The notes under the pieces: generated by a model | Told to the model about the DNA's origin: nothing | What the model saw: the letters and a program-made list of their open reading frames with translations, nothing else | Database searches by the model: none | Translations under genes and position numbers: made by a program | Shown: piece by piece, positions 25,883-34,310 of the stretch | Layout: each line of letters starts with the position of its first letter | Numbering within the stretch: the stretch's first letter is position 1 | Assembly: GCA_963700255.1 (NCBI GenBank) | Contig: CAVOWW010000031.1 | Location: 1 to 64,000, forward strand | From: UBA10649 sp963700255 | Lineage (GTDB): Bacteria; Actinomycetota; Actinomycetes; S36-B12 | Direction: 5' to 3' | DNA length: 64,000 nucleotides

Positions 25883-26875
25883 CTACGCCTTCACTGTCCA
25901 CGCGGCCTTGTTCGCGCGCAAGAGCGATCGGGCCAGGTTGAACCGATAGAACTGCCCGGCGGGATCAGGGATGCCATCCAAAATCCGATCGATCTCCGCT
26001 GGATCATTCGCATCGATCACCGAGGCAAAGGCCGTGATGAGCCGCGCTCCATAATCGATGACACCTTCCGCCGGGCCGTAGCAGCCAATGCACTGCGCAC
26101 TGGATTGCGGGCACAACGCACCGCAGCCCTGCCGCGTGGCCGGGCCGTTGCACGGAATACCCTGCTCCAGCAGGCACAGCTTCGGATCGATGTACTCCAC
26201 ATCCTGGATGCGCTTGAACTCTTTGATCGACTTCACATTGCGCTCGCGCGGGCAATCATCACACACGGTTGATGCGCCCGCGCCGATGACCGTTCCCTTA
26301 GGCGGCAGCTCGGCTTCGCCGTGAATGACCTGGATGACCAGATCAACCACCGCCGCGATTTGGTGCGACTCCGGCGGACAGCCCGGCATGAAGTAATCGA
26401 CGTCGACGACTTGATCGAGCGTCTTCAAAACCGGGTAGAACCGGGGGATGGTGATCTCGCCTTCGGGAACCTTGGTCACGGGCTGTGGGCGAACGCCATT
26501 CGGATGATCGGTGCTGACCGTGTTGTAGACCGTGGCGAAGAGATCTTCGGACGAGCTGAAGTTGGCCAGCCCGGGGATGCAGCCCTCTGTGGCGCAGGAG
26601 CCAAATGCGACCAGAATCTTGGACTTGCGGCGCAGTAGGTGAGCGATCTCTTCGTTCTCGCTGTTGCGGATGCCGCCGTTGAACAGGCACAGCAGGATCG
26701 AGCCGTCTTCCATCGCTTCAACATCTTTGTACTTGGCGTCCATCGCTACGGGCCAAAAGACCACGTCGAAGTTGGCGTCCACATCCAGGATCTTCTCGCC
26801 GATGTTCAGCACAGCAATCTCGCAACCGCCGCACGACGCCGCCCAGTACATCGCAAACTTGGGTTTATCGGTCAT
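25883..26875 (-). CDS. mvhG: [NiFe] hydrogenase small subunit (MvhG-like)
   Basis: 330 residues. The electron-transfer subunit carries iron-sulfur clusters from the Ni-Fe centre to MvhD. The N-terminal CGGC (C15, C18, in YWAASCGGCEIAVLN) and later Cys in FGSCATEGCIPG and MPGCPPE bind the proximal cluster. A second Cys-rich domain (VCDDCPRERN, CLLEQGIPCNGPATRQGCGA, CPQSSAQCIGCYG) binds the medial and distal clusters. No Tat signal is present, so the enzyme is cytoplasmic, as for group 3. The start overlaps mvhD by 4 bases (ATGA), indicating translational coupling. Confidence 0.92.
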   Translation of the reverse strand: MTDKPKFAMYWAASCGGCEIAVLNIGEKILDVDANFDVVFWPVAMDAKYKDVEAMEDGSILLCLFNGGIRNSENEEIAHLLRRKSKILVAFGSCATEGCIPGLANFSSSEDLFATVYNTVSTDHPNGVRPQPVTKVPEGEITIPRFYPVLKTLDQVVDVDYFMPGCPPESHQIAAVVDLVIQVIHGEAELPPKGTVIGAGASTVCDDCPRERNVKSIKEFKRIQDVEYIDPKLCLLEQGIPCNGPATRQGCGALCPQSSAQCIGCYGPAEGVIDYGARLITAFASVIDANDPAEIDRILDGIPDPAGQFYRFNLARSLLRANKAAWTVKA

Positions 26876-27348
26876 ACCGCCACCTCCGCCACCTCGACCG
26901 GCTCAGTCACTGGAGCGGACTGCCCGTTGGACTTGCCCCAGTGCAGCGGCCCTAGCTTGCGCACTTCTTCCACCATGATACTGATCTCGTTCGCCAGCCG
27001 CACACCTTCTGCCGCGCTGGCCCACACCAGTTTCACGCGCTCCGGCTCCATACCTAACTGCGCCAGGACACGCTTTAACAACAAGTAGCGCCGCAGGGCT
27101 TTATAGTTTTGTTCAATATAGTGACACTCGCCGGGATGACAACCCGTGATCAACACGCCATCCGCGCCACCGGCCAGTGCCTTCATGACGAAGGTCGGAT
27201 CGAGCCGCCCGGAACACATGAGTCGAATCAAGCGGACGTTAGGGGGATATTTGACGCGCGCCGTACCAGCCAGATCGGCCGCGCGGTAACTGCACCAGTT
27301 GCAGGTGAAGCCGATGATGACCGGCTCGAATTGTTCGTTGTTAGCCAT
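26872..27348 (-). CDS. mvhD: Hydrogenase delta subunit MvhD-like
   Basis: 158 residues. MvhD links the hydrogenase to HdrA through a [2Fe-2S] cluster. All family cysteines are present: GFTCNWCSYRAAD (C16, C19), RLMCSGRLDP (C45) and ITGCHPGECHY (C70, C75). The last 30 residues (NGQSAPVTEPVEVAEVAV) are a Val/Glu-rich extension not needed for the fold. It sits 10 bases after hdrA and overlaps mvhG. This order (hdrA, mvhD, mvhG, mvhA) is the same logic as in methanogens and sulfate reducers with Mvh/Hdr complexes. Confidence 0.93.
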   Translation of the reverse strand: MANNEQFEPVIIGFTCNWCSYRAADLAGTARVKYPPNVRLIRLMCSGRLDPTFVMKALAGGADGVLITGCHPGECHYIEQNYKALRRYLLLKRVLAQLGMEPERVKLVWASAAEGVRLANEISIMVEEVRKLGPLHWGKSNGQSAPVTEPVEVAEVAV

Positions 27349-27358
27349 AGCGATCTCC

Positions 27359-29413
27359 TTACACCGGCACCAATTCTGCCGCTTCGCTCATGTACTCCAG
27401 GTTGAGCATCAGCAGGCCGTCGATCTGCCGCAGAATCTGCTCGTTGCTGAAGCCCGTGCCGCTGATCGCACCCGCCGGGCACGCCGCCACGCAGGTACCG
27501 CAGCCCTGGCACAGCGCCGGATTGATCTCGGTCACCATGCGATCCTCGATGAAGCTGATGGCGTTGAACGGGCACAGGTTGTTGCAGATGCGGCAGCCCG
27601 AGCACTGATCCGGATTGACGCTGGCGCGTACCGGCTCCAGCAAAATCTCTTTCTGCTGGATGCGGCCCAGCACGCGCGCAGCCGCCGCCGCGCCCTGCGA
27701 GACCGTTGCCGGAATATCTTTCGGGCCGGTAACACAGCCCGCGATGAAGATGCCTTCGGTCATGGTGGATACCGGGTCGAGCTTGGGATGCTTCTCGATG
27801 AACCAGCCGTCGGCGCTGCACGAAATGCCGAAAGTGTGCGCTGTCTGCTTCGCATCTTTGCGCGGCTCCAGGCCGGCCGATAGGATTACCATATCCACCG
27901 GGATGCGGCGCTGCTTGCCCGCCAGCGTATCTTCCACTTGAATAATCAGGCGGCCTTCTTCTTCGGGCTTACGAGCTGCATCGGTGACTTCGGCCACACG
28001 CCCGCGCACGAACAACGTTCCTTCTTCCAGCACCCGCTGATAGAACTCGTCGTAGGCTTTGGCCGGCGTGCGCATGTCGATGTAGAAGTTGTAGACCGTC
28101 GCGCCGGTGCGCTCGTGAACCAGGTGCGCAAACTTCACACTCTGCATGCAGCAGATGGCCGAGCAGTAGTTGTTGTAGTTGCGATCGCGGCTGCCTACGC
28201 AATGGACGATGCCTACGGCTTTGGGCCTGGTCTTCCCATCGCGCAGGACAATCTCGCCGTTGGTCGGCCCGGCTGCATTCGACAGGCGTTCAAACTCCAG
28301 CGACGTGAATACATTCGCTAAGCGGCCATAGCCATAGTGCGGGATCCGCCGCGGATCGAACAGATCGTAACCCGTCGCCAGAATGATGTTGCCCACCTGA
28401 ACCGTGATCAGCTCATCCTGCTGATTGAAGTCGATAGCATTGGTCGGGCAGAATTTCTCGCACGCCTTGCACGTTCCTTTCAGGAAATACGTGCAGTTGG
28501 GCTTGTCGATCACGGGATACTTGGGCACAGCCTGCGGGAACGGCGTATAGACCGCCTTCCGATAGCCCAGCCCAGCCTCATAGATCTCATCGATGATTTT
28601 CTTGGGGCACTTCTCCTGGCAGATGCCGCAACCGGTGCACAACTCTTCCTTGATGTAGCGTGCTTTCTTGCGGATCGTCACGGTGAAATTGCCCACATAA
28701 CCGCTGACGCTTTCGACCTCGCTCCACGTGAAGAGGTTGATATGCGGATGGGTGCCGGCCGAGACCATGCGCGGCGTGAGGATGCAGGCCGCGCAGTCGA
28801 GCGTGGGGAAGGTCTTGTCAAACTGCGACATGTGCCCGCCGATCGACGGTTCGCGTTCGACCATGAAAACCGGATAACCCGCATCGGCGATCTCCAGTGC
28901 GGCCTGAATACCGGCAATGCCGCCACCCACGACCAGGGTTGCTTCGTTGATCGGCACGTGCAGCGGCTCCAGCGGCTGATTCATGATCACGCGCTCGATA
29001 CCGCCCGAGACAACGGCTTTCGCTTTATCGGTGGCCGCATTCTTATCGGTATGCACCCACGACACCTGCTCGCGGATCGAAACCAATTCCGTCAGATACG
29101 GATTCAGCCCGCCGCGCTTCGCTGCCGTGCGGAACGTCTGCTCGTGCAAATGCGGCGAGCAAGCGGCTACCACCACGCGCGTCAGCCCCAGTTCCTTGAT
29201 GTCCTTCTCGATCATCTCCTGCCCGAGGCTGGAACACATGAACTTGTAGTCACGCGAGATCACCACGCCGCGATCCTTCAAGCGCTGACCGGCCCAATCG
29301 CGCACTTCTTCCACATCAACGATCCCCGCGATGTTCGTGCCGCAATGGCACACATACACGCCGATGCGTTCTTGTGGATCGTCGGAGTCAAAGAGATGGA
29401 TCGGCTCGCTCAT
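27359..29413 (-). CDS. hdrA: Heterodisulfide reductase subunit A-like flavoprotein
   Basis: 684 residues. HdrA is the FAD protein at which flavin-based electron bifurcation takes place in Mvh-Hdr complexes. An N-terminal domain has VYVCHCGTNIAG (about residues 19-30). The FAD-binding motif TLVVGGGIAGIQAALEI lies near residue 160. Iron-sulfur sites are CTGCGICQEKCP, CKACEKFCP, CSGCRICNNLCP and CQGCGTCVAACP (the last two about residues 600-650). The CAACILTPRM segment holds the further conserved Cys of the family. The protein has standard length for HdrA and no selenocysteine codon is needed. It overlaps hdrB by 4 bases. In this operon it would receive electrons from MvhD and pass them to HdrBC and to a second, low-potential acceptor such as ferredoxin. 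Confidence 0.93.
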   Translation of the reverse strand: MSEPIHLFDSDDPQERIGVYVCHCGTNIAGIVDVEEVRDWAGQRLKDRGVVISRDYKFMCSSLGQEMIEKDIKELGLTRVVVAACSPHLHEQTFRTAAKRGGLNPYLTELVSIREQVSWVHTDKNAATDKAKAVVSGGIERVIMNQPLEPLHVPINEATLVVGGGIAGIQAALEIADAGYPVFMVEREPSIGGHMSQFDKTFPTLDCAACILTPRMVSAGTHPHINLFTWSEVESVSGYVGNFTVTIRKKARYIKEELCTGCGICQEKCPKKIIDEIYEAGLGYRKAVYTPFPQAVPKYPVIDKPNCTYFLKGTCKACEKFCPTNAIDFNQQDELITVQVGNIILATGYDLFDPRRIPHYGYGRLANVFTSLEFERLSNAAGPTNGEIVLRDGKTRPKAVGIVHCVGSRDRNYNNYCSAICCMQSVKFAHLVHERTGATVYNFYIDMRTPAKAYDEFYQRVLEEGTLFVRGRVAEVTDAARKPEEEGRLIIQVEDTLAGKQRRIPVDMVILSAGLEPRKDAKQTAHTFGISCSADGWFIEKHPKLDPVSTMTEGIFIAGCVTGPKDIPATVSQGAAAAARVLGRIQQKEILLEPVRASVNPDQCSGCRICNNLCPFNAISFIEDRMVTEINPALCQGCGTCVAACPAGAISGTGFSNEQILRQIDGLLMLNLEYMSEAAELVPV

Positions 29414-30399
29414 GGGTTCACCTCCTCGTCGCCGGGCATGCGCGGCATGGGCAGGCCTTCTTTCTTGCGCGGCTTGGCCGCCGGAGCAACCTCAACCGGC
29501 TCAGGCATTTCCAGCCCGATGCGATCGAGCACGCGCTTGGCGCTGACGAATTCGCGGCCAAAGCCCAGGGCCTTGGGATCGAGCCCCAGTGCCAGACCCA
29601 CCAGCTGGGTGAAGAAGACGATCGGCATTTGAATGTCCGAGTGATTGTGGCGGTTCGTCTCGCCTTGATAGGCATCCACGTTCATCTGGCACATCGGGCA
29701 CAACGTCGCCATCACGTCGGCGTGATATTGATCGGCGGCACTGATCAAACGATAGATCAGTTTGTAGGCCGTTTCCGGCCCGATCTGCGTCATGTGTCCG
29801 CCACAGCAGTGCGTCTTCAGCGGGAAGTCGATCACTTCCGCGCCGATGGCTTTCAACACCCGATCGAGCTCGTTGGGATATTCGGGGTTCGACCAGCGAT
29901 GGTCGTAGTCAGGACGCGGCACCATGCACCCCAGATACGGCGCCACGCGCACTCCCTTCAGCGGACGCACCACTTTGCTCTTCAACGTCTCCAGCCCGAT
30001 GTCATTCACAAGCACATCGAGAAAATGGCGAACGAGGAGCGAGCCCGCGTCGTAGTGCAGGCCGCCCGCGGCCAGGGCGTCATTGACATTCACGCCCAAC
30101 TCTGGCCGCTCTTGCATGTAGTAATCGCACTTGGCCAGATTCAAGTAGCAGGCACTGCACGGCGCAACGACGGTCTTGGTACCATTCGACTGGTTGTAAG
30201 CCAGCGCCAGATTGCGCGCGATCAGCGCGTAGGCTGGAGTCAGGCTTACGCCCAAATATTCGGTGGCGCCGCAGCAGTTCCAATCGTTGATCTCTTCCAG
30301 GTTCAAGCCCAACGGTCCACACACAGCCATCAGCGATTCGTTATAGGCTTTGGCACTGCTCTCCATGGAGCAGCCGGGGTAATAGAGGTATTTGTCCAT
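29410..30399 (-). CDS. hdrB: Heterodisulfide reductase subunit B-like
   Basis: 329 residues with two complete CCG domains, the ligands of the unusual noncubane [4Fe-4S] clusters that split disulfides in HdrB. The first has C10, C42-C43 and C81/C84 (APCSACY); the second has C158, C198-C199 (HCCGGHM) and C234/C237 (TLCPMCQ). Spacing is CX31CCX37CX2C and CX39CCX34CX2C, matching the family. The protein ends in a charged Pro-rich tail. Chloroflexota are not known to make CoM-S-S-CoB, so the natural acceptor must be something else. It follows hdrC by 2 bases. Confidence 0.92.
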   Translation of the reverse strand: MDKYLYYPGCSMESSAKAYNESLMAVCGPLGLNLEEINDWNCCGATEYLGVSLTPAYALIARNLALAYNQSNGTKTVVAPCSACYLNLAKCDYYMQERPELGVNVNDALAAGGLHYDAGSLLVRHFLDVLVNDIGLETLKSKVVRPLKGVRVAPYLGCMVPRPDYDHRWSNPEYPNELDRVLKAIGAEVIDFPLKTHCCGGHMTQIGPETAYKLIYRLISAADQYHADVMATLCPMCQMNVDAYQGETNRHNHSDIQMPIVFFTQLVGLALGLDPKALGFGREFVSAKRVLDRIGLEMPEPVEVAPAAKPRKKEGLPMPRMPGDEEVNP

Positions 30400-30401
30400 G
30401 G

Positions 30402-30998
30402 CTACCGCTCCAGTTCTTTCGCGCGCTCAAGGATCTTGTGCAGCTGCTTGATGCCCTCGATCTTGTGCGGCTTGATGTCCATGCGGTGCTTGGTGAGCAT
30501 GCCCAGACCCATCGGCGCCATGCCCGGCAGGCGCTTCCTCTGGTGCTTCAGGTAGTAGCGGGTTGCCAGACCAAACTCGAAACTGCGCCCGTATTGCTCG
30601 ACCATATCGACGAAGGTCTGCGCGAAATCGGGGGCGGTGGAATCTTCGTAGAGCTTCGCTTGAATCGCCATGCTCTTGAGGGTGTACATCACATCGGCGA
30701 TGTGCACGCCCTGCGGGCAGCGCACCACGCAGTGATAACACGAGACGCAAATCCACGGCGTGTTGCTCTTCAACGCCTCGTCACGATACCCGGCCCGGAT
30801 CATGGCAAACAACATGCGCGGCGTATGATCCATGTCCTCCGCTGACGGACATGATCCGCCGCAGGTGCCGCACTGGATGCACATCTCCAGCCGCGACACG
30901 CCTGCCGTGCGCAGGCTCACCTCCTCCAGAAAACGCAGATTAGGATTGGTGGGATCAGGCGTTGAAATATAGGGGACGGTATACATTGAAGCAGTCAA
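30402..30998 (-). CDS. hdrC: Heterodisulfide reductase subunit C-like ferredoxin-type protein
   Basis: 198 residues, the first gene of the hydrogenase-Hdr operon. Two [4Fe-4S] motifs, CIQCGTCGGSCPS (about residues 40-52) and CVSCYHCVVRCPQG (about residues 84-97), pass electrons from HdrA to HdrB. The remaining part is helical. The start is decided by the ribosome site: AGGAGGT stands 6 bases before a TTG (30998). The first ATG, 12 bases further in, would be about 18 bases from it, so I used the TTG. The leader upstream contains two hairpins (see 31055). Confidence 0.9.
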   Translation of the reverse strand: MTASMYTVPYISTPDPTNPNLRFLEEVSLRTAGVSRLEMCIQCGTCGGSCPSAEDMDHTPRMLFAMIRAGYRDEALKSNTPWICVSCYHCVVRCPQGVHIADVMYTLKSMAIQAKLYEDSTAPDFAQTFVDMVEQYGRSFEFGLATRYYLKHQRKRLPGMAPMGLGMLTKHRMDIKPHKIEGIKQLHKILERAKELER

Positions 30999-31054
30999 AG
31001 GGCACCTCCTTTACCAGGTTCAATTACAACGACTTGGGTCAGAAAAACAACGGG

Positions 31055-31138
31055 GCTAAAAAACACAAACGGCCCTATACCCTGAGTGGGCACAGGCCGT
31101 TCTTTCCTGTCTGACGATGGAAACGCTCTTTCCATCAG
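31055..31138 (-). promoter_or_regulatory. Leader of the hdr-mvh operon with tandem hairpins, possible attenuator
   Basis: Reading the minus strand, a bulged hairpin (CTGATGGAAA / TTTCCAT plus TCAG, 31111-31138) is followed by a second stem, AACGGCC / GGCCGTT (31068-31101). After it comes TGTGTTTTTT, the form of an intrinsic terminator, 57 bases before the hdrC start. No riboswitch class I know matches. The remaining stretch 31139-31407 holds no gene; an AT-rich TATAGATATATCAT near 31215-31230 may be the promoter. Confidence 0.55.
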
Positions 31139-31407
31139 GCTGGCACGTCTTTCGGTTGAATGGCTTGAAAACGATCGACAGTCGACGCGAACGATGGTAA
31201 CCGGCTAAGAAAATGGGGCTCTTATGATATATCTATACTTCCATTGGCGGCCGTGGTATACGAGTGACAGATGTCATTCAATCGGGTGATCTTCCTCATA
31301 CGCCCGGCAGCACGCTGACCAGACATGTTGGCAAGACCGATCTCCAAGAACAAAGTGCGCACCACGGACCTCTCAGCGGCGTCAAGCGAGGCCCGTCAAC
31401 AATCCCA

Positions 31408-31644
31408 TTACCGCGCCGGATCAACGGCCAGACACGTGATCGTATCCAGTACCCCTGGCAGCGTGCGAATCTCACGCACGATGATCCGGCCCAGTGCATT
31501 GAGGTCACCCGCTTCCACAATCGCCACGGCATCATACGGTCCAAAGGTGACGTCGGCACTCACAACACCTCTTACCTGGCGCATCATTTCCACCACGTCG
31601 GCAGTTTCCATTGTCTGTGAGTTGACCAGCACGTAAGCCTTCAT
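31408..31644 (-). CDS. Stand-alone Lrp/AsnC ligand-binding (RAM) domain protein
   Basis: 78 residues, a single RAM/AsnC ligand-binding fold: KAYVLVNSQTMETADVVEMM, VVSADVTFGPYDAVAIVEAG and LGRIIVREIRTLPGVLDTIT. It lacks the helix-turn-helix of full Lrp regulators. Such stand-alone modules bind amino acids or partner with full-length regulators as dimers or octamers. The gene lies between the hdr operon and rpmB, transcribed toward the hdr operon, with 409 bases between its stop and hdrC. No target is evident. Confidence 0.85.
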   Translation of the reverse strand: MKAYVLVNSQTMETADVVEMMRQVRGVVSADVTFGPYDAVAIVEAGDLNALGRIIVREIRTLPGVLDTITCLAVDPAR

Positions 31645-31854
31645 AAACGTTCCTCCAAGGACTTGATTGAGACGCGGTCATGGGCACCTACTGGATAGGC
31701 TGACACATCCTGAGGCAAATCAAAAGTGATACATGTCACCAATATTTATGACGATAGTCCAGCGCAATCGTTATGTGCCTAAAATTTGATTTTCTCTTGC
31801 TTTTTTGTATCCGAACGTGTATCATTCGACGTTGAGGCGCAGAGCCAAAACGAA

Positions 31855-31878
31855 AACGCCGACCCATAGGTCGGCGTT
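31855..31878 (-). terminator. Terminator of rpmB
   Basis: The stem AACGCCGACC / GGTCGGCGTT with a 4-base loop is followed on the minus strand by TTCGTTTTG. It lies 24 bases beyond the rpmB stop. The gap 31645-31901 otherwise shows only AT-rich promoter-like sequence for the small Lrp-like gene. Confidence 0.8.
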
Positions 31879-31901
31879 CGTGACGATTGTGTCTGAAGGA
31901 A

Positions 31902-32081
31902 TTAGGCTTTGTTGAGGGTCTTCAAGCACTGAGCACACACACTGAGTCTGCGCGACCGGCCGTTCAACACCACCGTGCGCTTGGCGACGTTGGGGCGAAA
32001 TTGGCGGTTGGTGCGCCGCTTCGAAAAGCTAACGTTGTGCCCGAATTGCGGACCCTTTCCACACACTTCACACTTAGCCAT
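31902..32081 (-). CDS. rpmB: 50S ribosomal protein L28
   Basis: 59 residues from the ATG at 32081, with GAGGTG upstream. MAKCEVCGKGPQFGHNVSFS, SKRRTNRQFRPNVAKRTVV and the second Cys pair in CAQCLKTL are the L28 pattern, of the zinc-binding (C+) type with two CxxC pairs. It is divergent from the asp23-fakA unit. Bacillus subtilis has the same arrangement (rpmB facing yloU-yloV), so the linkage is old. Confidence 0.95.
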   Translation of the reverse strand: MAKCEVCGKGPQFGHNVSFSKRRTNRQFRPNVAKRTVVLNGRSRRLSVCAQCLKTLNKA

Positions 32082-32215
32082 GGGAATCACCTCTCTGCAA
32101 AGTAAGGCGCGTCTCACGACGCGCCGAGTAACGAACGGCGGCGATCTTACCACACCGATCTGAATTGGTCAAACACACTCACACGAAAAGGACAAGATTC
32201 TCGCGAAAGGACGCC

Positions 32216-32572
32216 ATGACGACCGAAACAGTTCTAGGCCGCATTCAAATCTCCCCGGCAGCCGTTGCGACTATCGCCGCCAGTTCCGTGCGGCAGGCGT
32301 ATGGCGTGGTGGGGTTAGCCGGAAAGAACGCGACTGACCAGCTTATCCGGGAAATCACCGGCGATGTCCACCGGGGCGTGGACGTGCGTATTCACGATGG
32401 CGCGGTGACCATTGATCTCTACGTGATTGTTGAGTATGGCACGCGTATCGTCAGTGTTGCCCACAGTGTTCAAAATCTGGTGAAGTTCAACGTTGAGAAG
32501 GCCCTGGGGCTGCCGGTCATGTCCGTGAATGTTCACGTGCAAGGCCTGCGCGTCAGCAATGCGGATTCATAA
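32216..32572 (+). CDS. Asp23/Gls24 family envelope stress response protein
   Basis: 118 residues from the ATG at 32216, with AAGGA 5 bases upstream. LGRIQISPAAVATIAASSV, AYGVVGLAG, GVDVRIHDGAVTIDLYVIV and KALGLPVMSVNVHVQGL follow the Asp23/YloU family closely. Members associate with the membrane and cell-envelope stress in Gram-positive bacteria, and YloU is always next to the fatty acid kinase gene yloV. The end overlaps the predicted start of fakA, so expression is coupled. Confidence 0.92.
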   Translation: MTTETVLGRIQISPAAVATIAASSVRQAYGVVGLAGKNATDQLIREITGDVHRGVDVRIHDGAVTIDLYVIVEYGTRIVSVAHSVQNLVKFNVEKALGLPVMSVNVHVQGLRVSNADS

Positions 32573-34277
32573 TCTGCGGAGTCAGTGCGCATTGACTGCT
32601 GAATCAAGGCAACAATTGGAGAAACTGTTGTATGTGGACGGGCAGGGCCTGAAGCGGCTGGTGGAGGCCAGTTTGTTGTGGCTGCGCTATCATCAAGCTG
32701 GCATCAATGCCCTCAACGTTTTCCCCGTGCCCGATGGCGACACCGGGACCAACATGCTCCTGACCATGCAGGGTGCCTGGCATGAGATCGAGCACTCGCC
32801 TGATGAGAATTCCGGCAAGATCGCGCAGCTGGTGGCCCACGGCGCGTTGATGGGTGCGCGCGGCAATTCCGGCGTGATTCTTTCGCAATTGTGGCGCGGC
32901 TTCGCCCGCTCTCTCGATAGCAAACCCAATTTTGGCGCCCTCGAACTGGCGCACGCGATGCGCGAAGCGAGTGAGACAGCCTACAAAGGTGTGCTGAAGC
33001 CGGTTGAAGGGACAATCCTTACCGTGTCACGCGCCGTCGCTGAAGCTGCCGAGGCGGCACGGCGTGAAGACGACGACTTGCTCTTCATTCTAGATCGGAT
33101 CGTGACAGCCGCCAAAGAATCCGTGGCCGAGACTCCCAACTTACTGCCGGTGCTCAAGCAGGCGGGCGTTGTCGATTCGGGCGGGCAGGGTTTAGCCGTG
33201 ATCCTGGAAGGCATGTTGCGCTATTTGCGCGGCGAGTCACTGGACGCTTCGCGCGATCGGGCGGCAGAGGCCGCGATCGATCTCAAAGGACTAGTGCCGG
33301 CCGATGTTGCTATCGACGCGGGTGATGTCGCGCAGGGTTACAGCTATGACGTGCAGTGTCTTATCAAGGGCCGCAACATGAATGTCGAGGAGGCCCGGCT
33401 CAGGATCGGCGAGATGGGCCTCTCGACTTTGGTAGTGGGCGATGCGGAGACGATTAAGGTTCACGTCCACGTGCCGCGTCCGAGCACGGTACTGGCTTAT
33501 GCCGAGACCGTCGGCCGCCTGCACGACGTCGTCGTCGAAGACATGGCCGCCCAGTATCAACAGTATCTGCTGGGCCGAACGGCTCCGCCCATTCAGGCGC
33601 CGGCGTATAACGTGAAGCCCGGCGATATTGCGACGCTGGCCGTGGTGCCCGGAGACGGGCTGACCCGCGTGTTTCAAAGCCTGGGAACGACGGCCATTGT
33701 GCCGGGTGGTCAGACGATGAATCCCAGCACCCAGGATTTTGTGAAATTGCTCGACGCCATTCCAGTTGATCAAGCTATCTTGCTGCCCAACAACGGCAAC
33801 GTGGTGATGGCAGCGCGCCAAGCTGCGGAAATCTGCCGGAAACAAGTGCTGGTGGTGCCGTCCAAGACCATTCCGCAAGGGATCGCGGCGATGTTGGCCT
33901 TCAACGATCAACGGAGCCTGGAAGCCAACGCGCAGGCGATGGAGGCCGCCACGCAGCATGTGCTGACCGGCGAGATCACCACCGCCACACGCGCTATTGA
34001 GTACAACGCCGTGAAAGTTGCGGAAGGCCACGTCATCGGCTTACTCAACGATGAGCTGACGGTAGCCAACGACACGATTGAGGAAACGCTGTTTACACTG
34101 CTCGACCAGATGCAGGCAGAGAGTCTGGAGATCGCGACGCTATACTACGGCAACGGCATGACGGCAGCCGAGGCCGAGGTGTTGGGGGCCGCGATTCACA
34201 ACAAGTATCCTAACCTGGAAGTCGAGATTGTCGAAGGCGGACAGCCTCATTACTACTACATCATCAGCGCCGAATGA
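32559..34277 (+). CDS. fakA: Fatty acid kinase catalytic subunit FakA (DAK2/YloV family)
   Basis: 572 residues if the ATG at 32559 is used; a TTG near 32592 is an alternative, since no strong ribosome site is visible. The N-terminal DhaL-type kinase domain has NVFPVPDGDTGTNMLL with the Mg2+-binding Asp triad, GARGNSGVILSQLWRG and GVVDSGGQGLAVILEGM (residues about 35-215). A middle domain and a C-terminal DegV-like/YloV domain follow (IEYNAVKVAEGHVIGLLND; PNLEVEIVEGGQPHYYYI). FakA phosphorylates fatty acids held by FakB carriers for phospholipid synthesis. Two fakB genes follow directly, completing the system. Confidence 0.92.
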   Translation: MRIHNLRSQCALTAESRQQLEKLLYVDGQGLKRLVEASLLWLRYHQAGINALNVFPVPDGDTGTNMLLTMQGAWHEIEHSPDENSGKIAQLVAHGALMGARGNSGVILSQLWRGFARSLDSKPNFGALELAHAMREASETAYKGVLKPVEGTILTVSRAVAEAAEAARREDDDLLFILDRIVTAAKESVAETPNLLPVLKQAGVVDSGGQGLAVILEGMLRYLRGESLDASRDRAAEAAIDLKGLVPADVAIDAGDVAQGYSYDVQCLIKGRNMNVEEARLRIGEMGLSTLVVGDAETIKVHVHVPRPSTVLAYAETVGRLHDVVVEDMAAQYQQYLLGRTAPPIQAPAYNVKPGDIATLAVVPGDGLTRVFQSLGTTAIVPGGQTMNPSTQDFVKLLDAIPVDQAILLPNNGNVVMAARQAAEICRKQVLVVPSKTIPQGIAAMLAFNDQRSLEANAQAMEAATQHVLTGEITTATRAIEYNAVKVAEGHVIGLLNDELTVANDTIEETLFTLLDQMQAESLEIATLYYGNGMTAAEAEVLGAAIHNKYPNLEVEIVEGGQPHYYYIISAE

Positions 34278-34310
34278 AACTTCATTTCCGGATTGACCAG
34301 ACCTGAGACC

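Noticed and set aside
24815..26272. A 485-codon plus-strand frame opposite mvhA/mvhG
   Set aside because: Antisense to two fully conserved hydrogenase genes; no recognisable domain.
31055..31200. A cobalamin, nickel/cobalt or molybdenum-cofactor riboswitch upstream of hdrC
   Set aside because: None of the conserved boxes I know for those classes could be found; only the hairpins and the T run are supported.
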